A DNA stretch of 64,000 bases from Reyranella sp. (GCF_017305915.1 NZ_JAFKJN010000033.1:1-64000); one strand, 5' to 3'. Shown: positions 25,614 through 35,883, numbered from the stretch's first letter. Made by a program: numbers and translations. The notes: generated by a model from the sequence alone, not told the origin.

Positions 25614-26780
25614 TCAGTAGCTCTTGGGCAGGCCCAGCACGCGCTCGGCGACGTAGCACAGGATAAGCTGCTCGCTGACCGGCGCGATGCGCGCGATCAT
25701 GACCTCGCGCAGGAAGCGCTCGACGTGGAACTCCTTGGCGTAGCCGTAGCCGCCATGGGTCAGGATCGCGCGCTCGCAGGCCTCGTAGGCGGCGCGGGCG
25801 CCGAGATACTTCGCCGAGTTGGCCTCGGCGCCGCACTCCTGCTTGTTGTCGTAGAGCCAGGCCCCCTTGAAGGTAAGCAGGTTGGCGGCTTCGAGCTGCA
25901 TCCAGCTCTCGGCCAGCGGATGCTGGATCGCCTGGTTCTTGCCGATCGGCCGGCCGAACACGATGCGCTCCTTGGCGTATCGCGTCGCCCTGGCGAGCGC
26001 GGCCTTGCCGATGCCGATCGCCTCGGCGGAGATCAGGATGCGCTCGGGGTTGAGGCCGTGCAGGAGATAGTGGAAGCCCTTGCCTTCCTCGCCGATGCGG
26101 TCCTCGAGCGGCACCTTGAGGCCGTCGATGAACACCTGGTTGGTGTCGATCGCCTTGCGGCCCATCTTGTCGATCTCGGTGACCTCGATCTTGGAACGGT
26201 CGAAGTCGGTGTAGAACAGCGACAGCCCGTCGGTCGGCTTCCTGCACTTGTCCTTGGGCGTGGTGCGGGCGATCAGCAGCATCTTGTCGGCGACCGACGC
26301 CGTGGTGGTGAAAGTCTTCTTGCCGTGGACGACGTAGCCGTTGCCGTCGCGCTCGGCCTTGGTGTCGAGCATGGTGGTGTTGAGGCCGGCATCGGGCTCG
26401 GTGACGGCGAAGCAGCCCTTGACCTTGCCCTTGATGATGTCGGGCAGGATGCGCTTCTTCTGCTCCTCGGTGCCGAACACCACGATCGGGTTGGGCCCGA
26501 ACACGTTGAGGTGGATCGCCGAGGCGCCCTGAAGTGCCGCGCCCGACTCGGCGACCGTCTGCATCATGATCGCGGCCTCGGTGATGCCGAGGCCCGCGCC
26601 GCCGTACTCTTCCGGCATGGCGATGCCGAGCCAGCCGGCATCGGCCACCGCCCGGTAGAAGTCCTCCGGGAAGCCGCCTTCCTTGTCCTTCTTCAGCCAG
26701 TAGCGGTCGTCGAACTGCGCGCACAGCTTCGCGACGCTGTCCTTGATCGCGAGCTGGTCGTCGGTGAAGGCGAAATCCAT
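25614..26780 (-). CDS. Acyl-CoA dehydrogenase
   Basis: A 388-aa flavoenzyme with complete family motifs: CFAVTEPDAGLNTTMLDTKA in the FAD-binding middle domain, and the C-terminal THGGYGYAKEFHVERFLRE block. The catalytic base may be Glu in one of the C-terminal helices; the segment after it reads IAPVSEQLILCYVAERVLGLP instead of YEGT, a variant seen in several dehydrogenase subfamilies. It lies 9 bases after the enol-lactonase-like hydrolase and should desaturate an acyl-CoA in the same catabolic route. Confidence 0.9.
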   Translation of the reverse strand: MDFAFTDDQLAIKDSVAKLCAQFDDRYWLKKDKEGGFPEDFYRAVADAGWLGIAMPEEYGGAGLGITEAAIMMQTVAESGAALQGASAIHLNVFGPNPIVVFGTEEQKKRILPDIIKGKVKGCFAVTEPDAGLNTTMLDTKAERDGNGYVVHGKKTFTTTASVADKMLLIARTTPKDKCRKPTDGLSLFYTDFDRSKIEVTEIDKMGRKAIDTNQVFIDGLKVPLEDRIGEEGKGFHYLLHGLNPERILISAEAIGIGKAALARATRYAKERIVFGRPIGKNQAIQHPLAESWMQLEAANLLTFKGAWLYDNKQECGAEANSAKYLGARAAYEACERAILTHGGYGYAKEFHVERFLREVMIARIAPVSEQLILCYVAERVLGLPKSY

Positions 26781-26789
26781 CGTCTGTTC

Positions 26790-27584
26790 CTAACGGTTGG
26801 CGGCCAGCCAGCTCATCATGATGCGGTTGAACTGCTCGGGCCGTTCGACATTCGGCAGGTGCCGCGCGTTGGCGATGCCTTCGTAGCGGCCGCCGGGGAT
26901 CTTCGAGGCGATCAGCTTGTTGCGGTCCGGCGGCGTGCCTTCGTCCTGGTCGCCGCAAATCACCAGAGTCGGCGCCTTGATGGTCGAGAGCCGGTCGAGA
27001 TAGTCGAAGTTCTGGATCGCCGACATGCAGCCGGCCGAGCCCGCAGGCGTCGTGCCGCTGATCGTGTCGCGGACCTCGGTCCAGCGCTGCGGGTTCACTC
27101 TCTTGAACTCCGGCGTGAACCAGCGATCCATGGTGCCGTCAGCGAGCGCCGTCAGGCCCCTGCTGCGCACCGTCGCCTTGCGTTCCTCCCAGGTGCCGGC
27201 CGAGCCCGGCGGCGTCGAGGGCTGGGTGTCGCACAGGCAGAGCGAGGCGAGATAGCCCGGGTGCGCGAGTGCAAAGCCCTGGCCGATCATGCCGCCGATC
27301 GAGAGGCCGATGTAGTGCACCTTCTTGATGCCCAGCACGTCGAGCGCGCCTTTCACGTCGCCCGCGAGCTGGTCCATCGTGTAGTCGCCGTCGACCGGCG
27401 CGCTGCCGCCATGGCCGCGCATGTCGAGCCGCAGGACGCGGTAGCCCGCGCCCAAGAGCGGCACCATCTGCTCGACCCACATGCCGCCGTCGGCATTGAG
27501 CGAATGGGTGAAGCACACCACCGGCGCGTTCGGCGGCCCGGCGAGATCGAAATAGACTTTGCGGTTGTCGAGAGAGAGAAGCAT
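26790..27584 (-). CDS. Alpha/beta hydrolase, 3-oxoadipate enol-lactonase-like
   Basis: A 264-aa hydrolase. The fold begins VYFDLAGPPNAPVVCFTHSL; the nucleophile elbow is GLSIGG with Ser, Asp is in VICGDQDEGTPP and His in ANARHLPNVERPEQF, so the triad is complete and the spacing is that of PcaD. Whether the substrate is really 3-oxoadipate enol-lactone is open because no other pca genes are nearby. The ATG at 27584 has AGGGGG upstream and avoids reading into the palindromic repeat. Confidence 0.82.
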   Translation of the reverse strand: MLLSLDNRKVYFDLAGPPNAPVVCFTHSLNADGGMWVEQMVPLLGAGYRVLRLDMRGHGGSAPVDGDYTMDQLAGDVKGALDVLGIKKVHYIGLSIGGMIGQGFALAHPGYLASLCLCDTQPSTPPGSAGTWEERKATVRSRGLTALADGTMDRWFTPEFKRVNPQRWTEVRDTISGTTPAGSAGCMSAIQNFDYLDRLSTIKAPTLVICGDQDEGTPPDRNKLIASKIPGGRYEGIANARHLPNVERPEQFNRIMMSWLAANR

Positions 27585-27594
27585 GAAACCCCCT

Positions 27595-27662
27595 GTCGTC
27601 CTGAGCGAAGCGAAGGACCTCATGACCGGCGCCATGAGATCCTTCGCTTCGCTCAGGATGAC
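27595..27662. repeat. REP-like inverted repeat (GTCxTCCTGAGCG type)
   Basis: Arms GTCGTCCTGAGCGAAGCGAA and their near-complement ending GCTCAGGATGAC enclose a short centre with CATGA inverted pairs. The same family is at 54797-54864. It separates the hydrolase from the SDR gene on the minus strand. Confidence 0.75.
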
Positions 27663-27686
27663 AAGGCGCGCTCATGGGCTCCCGAA

Positions 27687-28472
27687 TTACATGGCGGAGA
27701 TGCCGCCGTCGATCACCACTTCCGAGCCGGTCATGAAGCTCGATTCGTCCGACGCCAGGAAGACCAGCGCCCAGCCGACTTCCTCGGGCCGGCCGAGGCG
27801 GCCGATCGGCACCTGGCGGCCGAGCTTCTGCTGCATGACCTCGTTGCCGAAGCGGTCGCGGTACTTGTCGAGGATCGGCGTGTCGATGAAGGTCGGGTGG
27901 ACCGAGTTGCAGCGGATGTTGTAGCCGGACTTGGCGCAATGGAGCGCCACCGACTTGCTGAGCAGCCGGACGCCCGCCTTGGCCGAGTTGTAGGCCGCCA
28001 TGTTGGCGCCGGCGATAATGCCCGAGATCGACGAGATGTTGATGATCGAGCCGCCCAGCCGCCCCCCAGTTTGCTTTCCAGTGTGCTTCTTGATCTCGGC
28101 GACGCCGTGCTTGCAGCCCAGGAACACGCCGTCGAGGTCGATGGCGTGGACCTTGCGCCATTCGTCGAGGGTGATGTCCTCGACCGTCTTGCTGAGGCCG
28201 ATTCCGGCGGAGTTCAGCAGCACGTGCAGGGCGCCGAACTTGTCGACCGCCTCCTGGATCGCGGCCTTCCAGTTGTCCTCGCTGGTGACGTCGAGCTTCA
28301 CGAAGTGACCGGCCGAGCCCAGCTTGTCGGCGACCGCCTTGCCGCGGTCGGCGGCGATGTCGGCGACGACGACGCTGGCGCCTTCCTGCGCCATCAGGGC
28401 GGCGGCATTGGCGCCCAGTCCCGAGGCGCCGCCGGTGATCAGCGCGACCTTGCCCTTGAGGCGATCGGTCAT
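27687..28472 (-). CDS. Short-chain dehydrogenase/reductase
   Basis: A 261-aa SDR. The cofactor motif TGGASGLG is at 14-21 with Asp in VVVADIAADRG, suggesting NAD preference. NSAG, the catalytic Ser in INISSISG and YNSAK (Tyr-Lys) complete the active site, and the C-terminus GSEVVIDGGISAM is typical. It overlaps the DMT transporter gene by four bases. Likely a 3-hydroxyacyl or alcohol dehydrogenase in the same catabolic set; substrate unknown. Confidence 0.92.
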   Translation of the reverse strand: MTDRLKGKVALITGGASGLGANAAALMAQEGASVVVADIAADRGKAVADKLGSAGHFVKLDVTSEDNWKAAIQEAVDKFGALHVLLNSAGIGLSKTVEDITLDEWRKVHAIDLDGVFLGCKHGVAEIKKHTGKQTGGRLGGSIINISSISGIIAGANMAAYNSAKAGVRLLSKSVALHCAKSGYNIRCNSVHPTFIDTPILDKYRDRFGNEVMQQKLGRQVPIGRLGRPEEVGWALVFLASDESSFMTGSEVVIDGGISAM

Positions 28473-29380
28473 GTCTTCTTACTCCCTGCGAGTGCCTCGC
28501 GATGCGCGATGTAGCTCGTGGACGCCACGATGATGGCCGCGCCGACGAACGTCCAGACGTCCGAGGTCTTGCCCCAGACCGCCACGTCCATCAAGGCGGC
28601 CCACACGATGCCCAGGAACGTGATGGGTTGCAGGGCGGAAATGTCCAGCAGGCGATACGACCAGGTGATGAAGAAGTAGCCCAGCGTGCCGAAGACGCCG
28701 GCGCCGGCGAACAGCAGGAGCTGCGCGGCGGTCGGCGTCTGCCAGTACCACAGGCCGAACGGCGCGAAGCAGATCGCCGCGACGACGCTCTGCCAGAACA
28801 CGACGACGGCCGGACGGTCGCGGCTCGACACCGCCTTGGCGACGAGATTGGAGCCGGCGATCAGCGGGATCGAGCACAGCATCATCACGACGCCGGGATT
28901 CATCTGCATCAGGCCCGGCCGCACGATCACCAGCATGCCGACGAAACCGATCGCGACGGCGATCCAGCGCCGCAACCGTACCGTCTCGCCGAGGAACAGC
29001 ACGGCGCCGATCGTGACGAAGATCGGGCCGGTGAAGCCCAGCGCCGCCATGGTCGCGAGCGGCAGCCAGACCACGGCCTCGTACCACAGCGCGTAGCCGC
29101 CGAAATGGAACAGGCCGCGGAAGGCATGCATCCTGAAGCTGCGCGTGCCGAGGCCGGCGATGCCGTTCTGCCACAGCACGATCGGCAGGATCACGGCGAT
29201 GCCGCCCAGCCAGCGGCCCCACGACACCAGCAGCGGCGGCATCTCGTGCGCCAGCTCCTTCACCGAGCCGTTGAGGCCGGTGAAGAAGAAGCCGGAGACG
29301 ATGGCGACGGCAAAGCCGCGCGTGACCCGCGAGGGGATCAGGCGCGCAAGAGCATCAATGTGTTCGACGGCAGGCGGCAA
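28469..29380 (-). CDS. DMT-family (EamA) transporter
   Basis: A 303-aa membrane protein with about ten hydrophobic segments arranged as two EamA repeats (FVTIGAVLFLGETVRLRRW in the first, TFLGIVWAALMD in the second). EamA proteins export amino acids or other metabolites. The TTG start at 29380, six bases after the upstream regulator stop, is the only start that keeps the first helix; no strong Shine-Dalgarno is seen. Coupled to the SDR downstream. Confidence 0.85.
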   Translation of the reverse strand: MPPAVEHIDALARLIPSRVTRGFAVAIVSGFFFTGLNGSVKELAHEMPPLLVSWGRWLGGIAVILPIVLWQNGIAGLGTRSFRMHAFRGLFHFGGYALWYEAVVWLPLATMAALGFTGPIFVTIGAVLFLGETVRLRRWIAVAIGFVGMLVIVRPGLMQMNPGVVMMLCSIPLIAGSNLVAKAVSSRDRPAVVVFWQSVVAAICFAPFGLWYWQTPTAAQLLLFAGAGVFGTLGYFFITWSYRLLDISALQPITFLGIVWAALMDVAVWGKTSDVWTFVGAAIIVASTSYIAHREALAGSKKT

Positions 29381-29386
29381 CGCGAG

Positions 29387-30172
29387 TCAGGCGATCAGTT
29401 CCTGCCCACGTTGGATCGGCGCCGGGATGCGCGCAAGCGTCGCCGACTGGAAGTGCGCGACCACTTCGAGCGCCCGGATGTCGGTGAACTGCACGCGACG
29501 CTCGGAAACCACGAGCATCCGCTCGTTGCGCAGCCGGGTCAGCATGCGATTGAGGTGCGGAACGCTGAGCCCCAGCGTGTCGCTCATGACCTCCTGCGAG
29601 ATCGGCAGGTCGAATGCCGCGGGCTCGGCGCGACCGACCATCCGGAGCCGCGCATGGATCTCGAGCAGGAAATGGGCGAGCCGTTCGATCGGCGTGCGGC
29701 GGCCGAGGTCGACGATGCGCTCGGCGTAGAGCGTGGCGTGCTGCACGGCGAGCCAGGAGAGCGCGAGCGCGAACTTCGGCCGCCGATAGCAGGCAGCGAT
29801 GAAGGCGTCGTGCGCGCACACTTCTATCTTCATGTCGGTGAGGGCGATCACCGAGAACGGCGCGCGGTCAAGGAAGCTGCCCGGCAGGCCGACGATGTCG
29901 CCCGGCACCAGCACGTCGACGATCTGCCGCTTGCCGTTACGCAACACCTTATATCTGGCGGCCATGCCGTCCTTGACGAAGCAAAGCTTGCTGTAGGGAT
30001 AGCCGTCGACCACCAGGTCGCGCCGCCTCTCGACTCGCGCTTCATATTCGATGAGCGAGCGCAGGGTTTCGACGTCGTCGGGCGTGAGATCGACGAAGTG
30101 CTTCAGCCGTGCTGTAAACGGGCTTTCCCACCGCCTGCTGAGCTTGGCGATCTTGCGATCCGACCCCGGCAT
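29387..30172 (-). CDS. Crp/Fnr-family transcriptional regulator
   Basis: A 261-aa protein with a cyclic-nucleotide-like beta barrel (about 25-140, DVLVPGDIVGLPGSFL) and a C-terminal winged helix with recognition helix TLGLSVPHLNRMLTRLRNE. No N-terminal Cys cluster is present, so it is not an oxygen-sensing Fnr. It is divergent from the branched-chain importer (109-base gap) and upstream of the DMT/SDR genes, so it may control either. Confidence 0.88.
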   Translation of the reverse strand: MPGSDRKIAKLSRRWESPFTARLKHFVDLTPDDVETLRSLIEYEARVERRRDLVVDGYPYSKLCFVKDGMAARYKVLRNGKRQIVDVLVPGDIVGLPGSFLDRAPFSVIALTDMKIEVCAHDAFIAACYRRPKFALALSWLAVQHATLYAERIVDLGRRTPIERLAHFLLEIHARLRMVGRAEPAAFDLPISQEVMSDTLGLSVPHLNRMLTRLRNERMLVVSERRVQFTDIRALEVVAHFQSATLARIPAPIQRGQELIA

Positions 30173-30281
30173 TCCCTCGGTTCCTTACTTATTTTCATTA
30201 ATCTTGATCAATATGCCGGGTTAAGGCGACCCCTCCGAAAGGCGAACACTGTTTCCCCCGGTGTGTTCACGGGAGGAAAAG

Positions 30282-31628
30282 ATGAGCGCTAACAGCCATT
30301 CGCGGCGCGATTTTCTGCGTCAAGCCGTCGCAACCGGCGCCGGCATGGGTGCCCTGTCGACCGGTCTCACTCCGTTCATGGCGATGCCCGTCTGGGCCAA
30401 GGACGAGCCGCCGATCGGCACCTGGCCGGCCGGTTCGCAGGGCAATTCGGTGGGAATCGGCGCCGCCGTTCCGCGCACCGGCACCTACGCCGTTCAGGGC
30501 GAGGACGAGCTCAAGGGCTGGCAACTGGCCGTCGAGCACCTCAATTCCGGCAACGACCTGATCAAGAAGTTCTCGCCCAAGACCGGCAAGGGCGTGCTCG
30601 GCAAGGAAGTGAAGCTGCATGTCGCCGACTCGGCCGCCAAGCCCAACCAGGCGGTGCAGGCGGAGCAGGGCTTCATCACCCAGAACAAGATCGTGCTGAT
30701 GACCGGCTCGACCTCGTCGGCCGTCGCCGTCGCGCTCAATAAGCTCGCGCAGCGCGAGAAGGTTCTCTACGTCACCGGCATCTCCGGCTCGAACGACACC
30801 ACCGGCAAGGACTGCGTCCGCTACGGCTTCCGCCAGAACTTCTTCGGCCAGACCGCGGCGGCGGCGATCGCGCCGGTGCTGGTCAAGCAGTTCGGCAAGA
30901 ACAAGAAAGTGGCGTACATGACGCCGGACTACACCTACGGCCACACCGTCACCAAGGCGGTGCAGGACGCCACCAAGGCCGCCGGCTGGACAACGGTGAC
31001 CAACCAGGTCTCGCCGCTCGGTGCGCCCGACTTCTCGTCGTACCTGCTGAACATCGCCAACTCCGGCGCCGACCTGCTGATCAACGTCAACTGGGGCCAC
31101 GACGCAGTGCTGTCGATCCAGCAGGCCAAGCAGTTCGGCGTGCTCGACAAGATGAAGCTGGTGGTGCCTTACCAGGTGCCGTTCCTCGCCCGCGAGACCG
31201 GCGGCCTGATGCAGGGCGTCTACGCCGCCACCGACTACTGGTGGACGATCGAGGACAAGTATCCGCTGGCCAAGCAATTCAACGCCGAGTTCGAGAAGAA
31301 GCACGGCTACAAGCCGGAGTGGGGCGCGGCGAACGCCTATGTGAGCTTCGCCCACTGGGCGCGCATGGTCGAGGCGGCCGGCACTTTCTATCCGCCGGCG
31401 GTCATCAAGGCCTACGAGAAGGGTGAGACGATCCCGTCGCTGGTCGGCGACGTGAACTATCGTCCCGAAGACCACCAGTGCATCCGGCCGGTGATCATCG
31501 TGAAGGGCAAGATGCAGAAGGACATGAAGAACAAGGAGGACTTCTACGACATCGTCGAGATCGTCCCGGGTGCGGGCCTGATGCAGAAGCCGGACGAGTT
31601 CGGCTGCAAGCTCGGCGACTACACCTGA
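30282..31628 (+). CDS. Branched-chain amino acid/amide ABC transporter binding protein (Tat-exported)
   Basis: A 448-aa periplasmic receptor. A twin-arginine signal (SRRDFLRQA at 7-15) precedes the hydrophobic region and Ala-x-Ala-like cleavage. The mature part is a type I periplasmic fold (LivJ/UrtA-like: GIGAAVPRTGTYAVQGEDEL near 65-85). A strong Shine-Dalgarno GGGAGGA at 30271-30277 supports ATG 30282. It is longer than LivJ and heads the importer operon. Substrate may be an amide, urea-like compound or branched-chain amino acid. Confidence 0.9.
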   Translation: MSANSHSRRDFLRQAVATGAGMGALSTGLTPFMAMPVWAKDEPPIGTWPAGSQGNSVGIGAAVPRTGTYAVQGEDELKGWQLAVEHLNSGNDLIKKFSPKTGKGVLGKEVKLHVADSAAKPNQAVQAEQGFITQNKIVLMTGSTSSAVAVALNKLAQREKVLYVTGISGSNDTTGKDCVRYGFRQNFFGQTAAAAIAPVLVKQFGKNKKVAYMTPDYTYGHTVTKAVQDATKAAGWTTVTNQVSPLGAPDFSSYLLNIANSGADLLINVNWGHDAVLSIQQAKQFGVLDKMKLVVPYQVPFLARETGGLMQGVYAATDYWWTIEDKYPLAKQFNAEFEKKHGYKPEWGAANAYVSFAHWARMVEAAGTFYPPAVIKAYEKGETIPSLVGDVNYRPEDHQCIRPVIIVKGKMQKDMKNKEDFYDIVEIVPGAGLMQKPDEFGCKLGDYT

Positions 31629-31661
31629 TCGTTGCTCGCGAAAGGAATTGGGAGTCTCGCG

Positions 31662-32537
31662 TTGTTCACCTGGGCCAATTTCTTTTCGCAGGTCTTCAAC
31701 GGCCTGGCGCTGGGAGCGCTTCTCGCGCTCATCAGCTCCGGGCTGACGATCATCTACGGCACGCTCGGCGTGCTGAACCTGGCGCACGGCGCCATGTTCA
31801 TGATGGGCGGCTATGCCGGCTACGTCGTCTTCGACGCGACCGGCTCGTTCATCCTCGCGGTGGCGGCCGGCGCGCTGTTCCTGCTGGTGGTCGGCGTGCT
31901 GCTCGAGCGTATCGTCATCCGCCACTTTTATCACCGGCCGCATGAGGACCAGCTGCTGGTGACCTTCGGGATTTCGATCGTTATGGTCGAGGCGGTGCGG
32001 CTGATCTTCTCCAGCCTGTCCAAGAACGTCCCGGCGCCGCCGCTGCTGTCGGGCATCACCTCGCTCGGTATCACCTTCTATCCGACCTACCGCATCGCCG
32101 TCGTCGGCATCGTCGCGGTGGCGCTGCTGGTCCTCTACTTCGTGCTTTATCGCACCAAGCTCGGCATGATCGTGCGCGCCGGCATCGAAGATTCGGAGAT
32201 GGTCGATTCGCTGGGCATCGACGTCCACCGCGTCTTCATGGTCGTGTTCGGCATCGGTGCCATGGCGGCGGGCTTCGCCGGCATCGTCAACGCGCCGATC
32301 GTGTCGCTGACGCCCGATGTCGGCGAGGCGATCCTGGTGCAGACCTTCGTCGTCGTCGTGATCGGCGGCGTCGGCTCGTTCCCCGGCGCGGTGCTGGGCG
32401 GACTGATCGCGGGAGAGATCATCAGCATCACCTCGATGATCGACCCGGCCTACGCCTACATCATGCTGTTTGCCGCCATGACCCTCGTCCTCGTGCTGCG
32501 CCCGTACGGTCTGCTGGGCGTCCGGGGACGCGAATGA
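31662..32537 (+). CDS. livH: Branched-chain ABC transporter permease LivH
   Basis: A 291-aa inner-membrane permease. FNGLALGALLALISSGLTII and GVLNLAHGAMFMMGGYAGY in its first half and VVVIGGVGSFPGAVLGGLI in the second are LivH hallmarks. The TTG at 31662 with GGGAG upstream is preferred over TTG 31632, which lacks one. Second gene of the importer operon. Confidence 0.88.
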   Translation: MFTWANFFSQVFNGLALGALLALISSGLTIIYGTLGVLNLAHGAMFMMGGYAGYVVFDATGSFILAVAAGALFLLVVGVLLERIVIRHFYHRPHEDQLLVTFGISIVMVEAVRLIFSSLSKNVPAPPLLSGITSLGITFYPTYRIAVVGIVAVALLVLYFVLYRTKLGMIVRAGIEDSEMVDSLGIDVHRVFMVVFGIGAMAAGFAGIVNAPIVSLTPDVGEAILVQTFVVVVIGGVGSFPGAVLGGLIAGEIISITSMIDPAYAYIMLFAAMTLVLVLRPYGLLGVRGRE

Positions 32538-32550
32538 ACGCCGGTTTGTG

Positions 32551-34371
32551 ATGCCTCCGCGTCGTTATCTCGCCGAGCTCCTGACCGCGCTCGGGCTGCT
32601 GATTGCGCCCTTCGTGCTGCCGTATCTCGGGTTCGCGCCGAACACGGTGAACCGTATTCTGGTGTGGGGCCTGTTCGGCATCGGTTTCGACCTCCTGTTC
32701 GGCTACACCGGGCTGCTGTCGTTCGGCCAGGCGGCGTTCTACGGCACCGGCGGCATGGTCGCGGCCTGGCTGCTGACGCGCGCCGACTTCCCCTCGGTCT
32801 GGCTGGCGCTCGTCATCGGCATGGTCGCGGCGGCGGCGGTCGGCTGGCTGGTCGGCCTGATCGCGCTGCGCCGCACCGGCATCTATTTCGCCATGATCAC
32901 GGTGGCGATCGGCGAGGTGTTCTACTTCGTCGAGTTCAATCCGCTCGCCGACTGGACCGGCGGCGAGAATGGCCTGCCGGGCGTGCCGACGCCCAGCCTC
33001 CATCTCGGCTTCACCACCATTCACTTCACCACCGGCTGGGCCCTCTATCCGTTCCTCGCCGCGTGCTACTTCATCGGCATCGTGATCGCGCTGCGCATCG
33101 TGCACTCGCCGGTCGGCGCCGTGCTGAGCGCGATCCGCGACAACCCGCTGCGCGCCGCCGCGGTCGGCCACGACATCCACAGTTACAAGCTCACCGCCTT
33201 CGTCGTCGCCGCGGCCTATGCCGGCCTGGCCGGCGGGCTGCTCGGCGTCCTGCAGGCCTTCATGCCGCCCGAGGCCTTCATCTTCGACACCTCCGGCCAG
33301 CTCGTGATGCAGACCGCGATCGGCGGCCCCGGCACGCTGTTCGGGCCGTTGCTCGGCGCGGCGGTGTGGCTGTCGCTGCAGGACTTCCTGCAGGCCGCGC
33401 TCGACCTCGGCGCGGCGTGGAAGCTGGTGCTGGGCGTGGTGTTCGTCCTGCTGGTCTGCTTCCTGCGGCACGGCCTGGTCGGCGGCCTCATCGACCTCTA
33501 TCGCCTCGTCTCCAGGCGCAGCACGGCCGAAGCCGAAGCGCCGGAGGAGGCGACCCCGATCCATGCCGCCGTCGCCTCGATGCCGGCGCGCCGTCGCGAG
33601 GGCGATCTCACCGCCGGCACCGTCCTCGAGGCCAAGGGGCTGACCAAGCGCTACGGCGGCCTGGTCGCCAACGGCGACATCGACTTCACCGTCAAGGTCG
33701 GCGAGCTGCGCGGCATCATCGGCCCCAACGGCGCGGGCAAGAGCACCTTCTTCAAGATGCTGACCTGCGAGGTCCCGCCCAGCGCCGGCACGATCGTGTT
33801 CGAGGGCCAGGACATCACCGGCAAGGGCGTGACCGAGGTCTGCCAGCTCGGCCTCACCAAGAGCTATCAGGTGAACCAGCTCTTCACCCGGCTGACGGTG
33901 CGCCAGAACCTGACGATCGCGGCGCTCGCCGACCTGCGCGGCCGCTTCCGCCTGCTCGACCTGTTCCGCAGCCTGGAGAAGATCCCGGGCCTGCAGGATC
34001 GCGTGCAGCACACGCTCGGCCTGGTCGGCCTGACGGCGCGCGCCGACGTGGCCGTGTCGGCGCTGGCCTACGGCGAGAAGCGGCGGCTCGAGATCGGGCT
34101 TGCGCTCGCGACCTCGCCCAGCCTGCTGCTGCTCGACGAGCCGCTGGCCGGCATGAGCCCGCGCGAGCGCGTCGAGACCGTGCAGCTCCTGAAGTCGATC
34201 GCCCGGGGCCGCACCATGATCGTGATTGACCACGACATGGACTCGCTGTTCGAGCTGGTCGAATGGATCACCGTGCTGCAGGAAGGCAAGGTGCTGGCCG
34301 AGGGCACGCCGGATCAGATCAAGACCGATCCGGCGGTGCGCGAGGCCTATCTCGGCGGAGTGCACGCATGA
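32551..34371 (+). CDS. Fused LivM permease and LivG ATPase
   Basis: A 606-aa protein joining two subunits normally made separately. Residues 1-315 are LivM-like (about eight membrane helices, GLLSFGQAAFYGTGG and the EAA-like loop SAIRDNPLRAAAVGHD). After a proline/alanine-rich linker (about 325-350), residues 355-606 form the ATPase: Walker A GPNGAGKST, signature LAYGEKRRLEIG, Walker B LLLLDEPLAGM. No frame shift is needed, so the fusion is genuine in this sequence. A GTG just before the ATG is an alternative start. Confidence 0.93.
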   Translation: MPPRRYLAELLTALGLLIAPFVLPYLGFAPNTVNRILVWGLFGIGFDLLFGYTGLLSFGQAAFYGTGGMVAAWLLTRADFPSVWLALVIGMVAAAAVGWLVGLIALRRTGIYFAMITVAIGEVFYFVEFNPLADWTGGENGLPGVPTPSLHLGFTTIHFTTGWALYPFLAACYFIGIVIALRIVHSPVGAVLSAIRDNPLRAAAVGHDIHSYKLTAFVVAAAYAGLAGGLLGVLQAFMPPEAFIFDTSGQLVMQTAIGGPGTLFGPLLGAAVWLSLQDFLQAALDLGAAWKLVLGVVFVLLVCFLRHGLVGGLIDLYRLVSRRSTAEAEAPEEATPIHAAVASMPARRREGDLTAGTVLEAKGLTKRYGGLVANGDIDFTVKVGELRGIIGPNGAGKSTFFKMLTCEVPPSAGTIVFEGQDITGKGVTEVCQLGLTKSYQVNQLFTRLTVRQNLTIAALADLRGRFRLLDLFRSLEKIPGLQDRVQHTLGLVGLTARADVAVSALAYGEKRRLEIGLALATSPSLLLLDEPLAGMSPRERVETVQLLKSIARGRTMIVIDHDMDSLFELVEWITVLQEGKVLAEGTPDQIKTDPAVREAYLGGVHA

Positions 34372-34381
34372 GCCTGCCCCT

Positions 34382-35080
<699 letters not shown>

Positions 35081-35139
35081 TCCATCCACAGCAAGACGTC
35101 CTCTTGCGAACGGCCGCCAGGCCGCGCAGCGTTGCGGTC

Positions 35140-35883
35140 ATGGCCTACGCCCCGATCTCCGACGACTACGATCTCGACTTGCTCGACGAGCATCTGAGCT
35201 CTCCAGAGCGGCCGGACGATGCCATGCTGTTGAGCGAGCTCGACGGCTATTTGACAGCCATCGCGCTCTCGCCCGGTCTCATCCCGCCGAGCGAGTGGCT
35301 TCCTGCCATTTGGGGCGGCGAGGGCCTTCCCTTCGCGGGTGCAAAGGAGGCCGGCGGAGCCTTCGCGGCGATCATGGGTTTGTACAACGACAACCTTCGC
35401 GACCTTGCCGACCGGAGCAGGCCCTACGAGCCGCTGTTCATCATCGATCGCGACGGCAGCACCTTCGCGGATATCTGGGCGCAAGGATTCTTTCGGGGCG
35501 TCGGCCTGCGGCTGGAAGAATGGCGGCCTTTGATCGAGGACAAACAGGCTTTCGACGCTTATGCGCCCATAGCGATCCTGTCCACGGATCGCAGCGAATT
35601 GCCGGAAGTTTCCGACAAGCGGCGCGACAAGATCTCGCGCAGCGCTCCACAGTTCTTCCCGGACTGCATCGCGCAGATACAGGCCTTTTGGCGAAACCGC
35701 GGTCTCGGACCCCGCTCCGCCGCTCCGCCGCGCGTCGGTACAAGCCCGAAGTCGGCCTGGATGGCCCGCCAACGCGCCGCTTGGGCCGAGAACGTCGCTC
35801 CCCTGCGATCGGCCAAGGTGGGACGCAACGACCCCTGTCCCTGCGGCTCCGGCAAGAAGTACAAGCGTTGCTGCGGCGCCTGA
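35140..35883 (+). CDS. UPF0149/YecA-like protein with SEC-C zinc motif
   Basis: A 247-aa protein: an N-terminal UPF0149-type helical domain (DLDLLDEHLSSPERPDDAMLLSELDGYLTAIALSP) and a C-terminal SEC-C zinc motif (NDPCPCGSGKKYKRCC). In SecA the same motif binds zinc and SecB or ribosomes; in YecA-like proteins it suggests a protein-quality or secretion link. The ATG at 35140 matches the domain start; a TTG at 35104 would add 12 residues. It is transcribed toward the efflux operon (convergent, 3-base gap). Confidence 0.85.
   Translation: MAYAPISDDYDLDLLDEHLSSPERPDDAMLLSELDGYLTAIALSPGLIPPSEWLPAIWGGEGLPFAGAKEAGGAFAAIMGLYNDNLRDLADRSRPYEPLFIIDRDGSTFADIWAQGFFRGVGLRLEEWRPLIEDKQAFDAYAPIAILSTDRSELPEVSDKRRDKISRSAPQFFPDCIAQIQAFWRNRGLGPRSAAPPRVGTSPKSAWMARQRAAWAENVAPLRSAKVGRNDPCPCGSGKKYKRCCGA

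Noticed and set aside
25572..28514. Open frame of 980 codons on the + strand
   Set aside because: It runs opposite three well-supported genes (acyl-CoA dehydrogenase, hydrolase, SDR) and crosses a REP repeat; composition is that of a shadow frame.
30204..30211. FNR-like box (TTGATCAA) before the importer operon
   Set aside because: The halves are adjacent without the four-base spacer of a true FNR/Crp site, so it is only a short palindrome.
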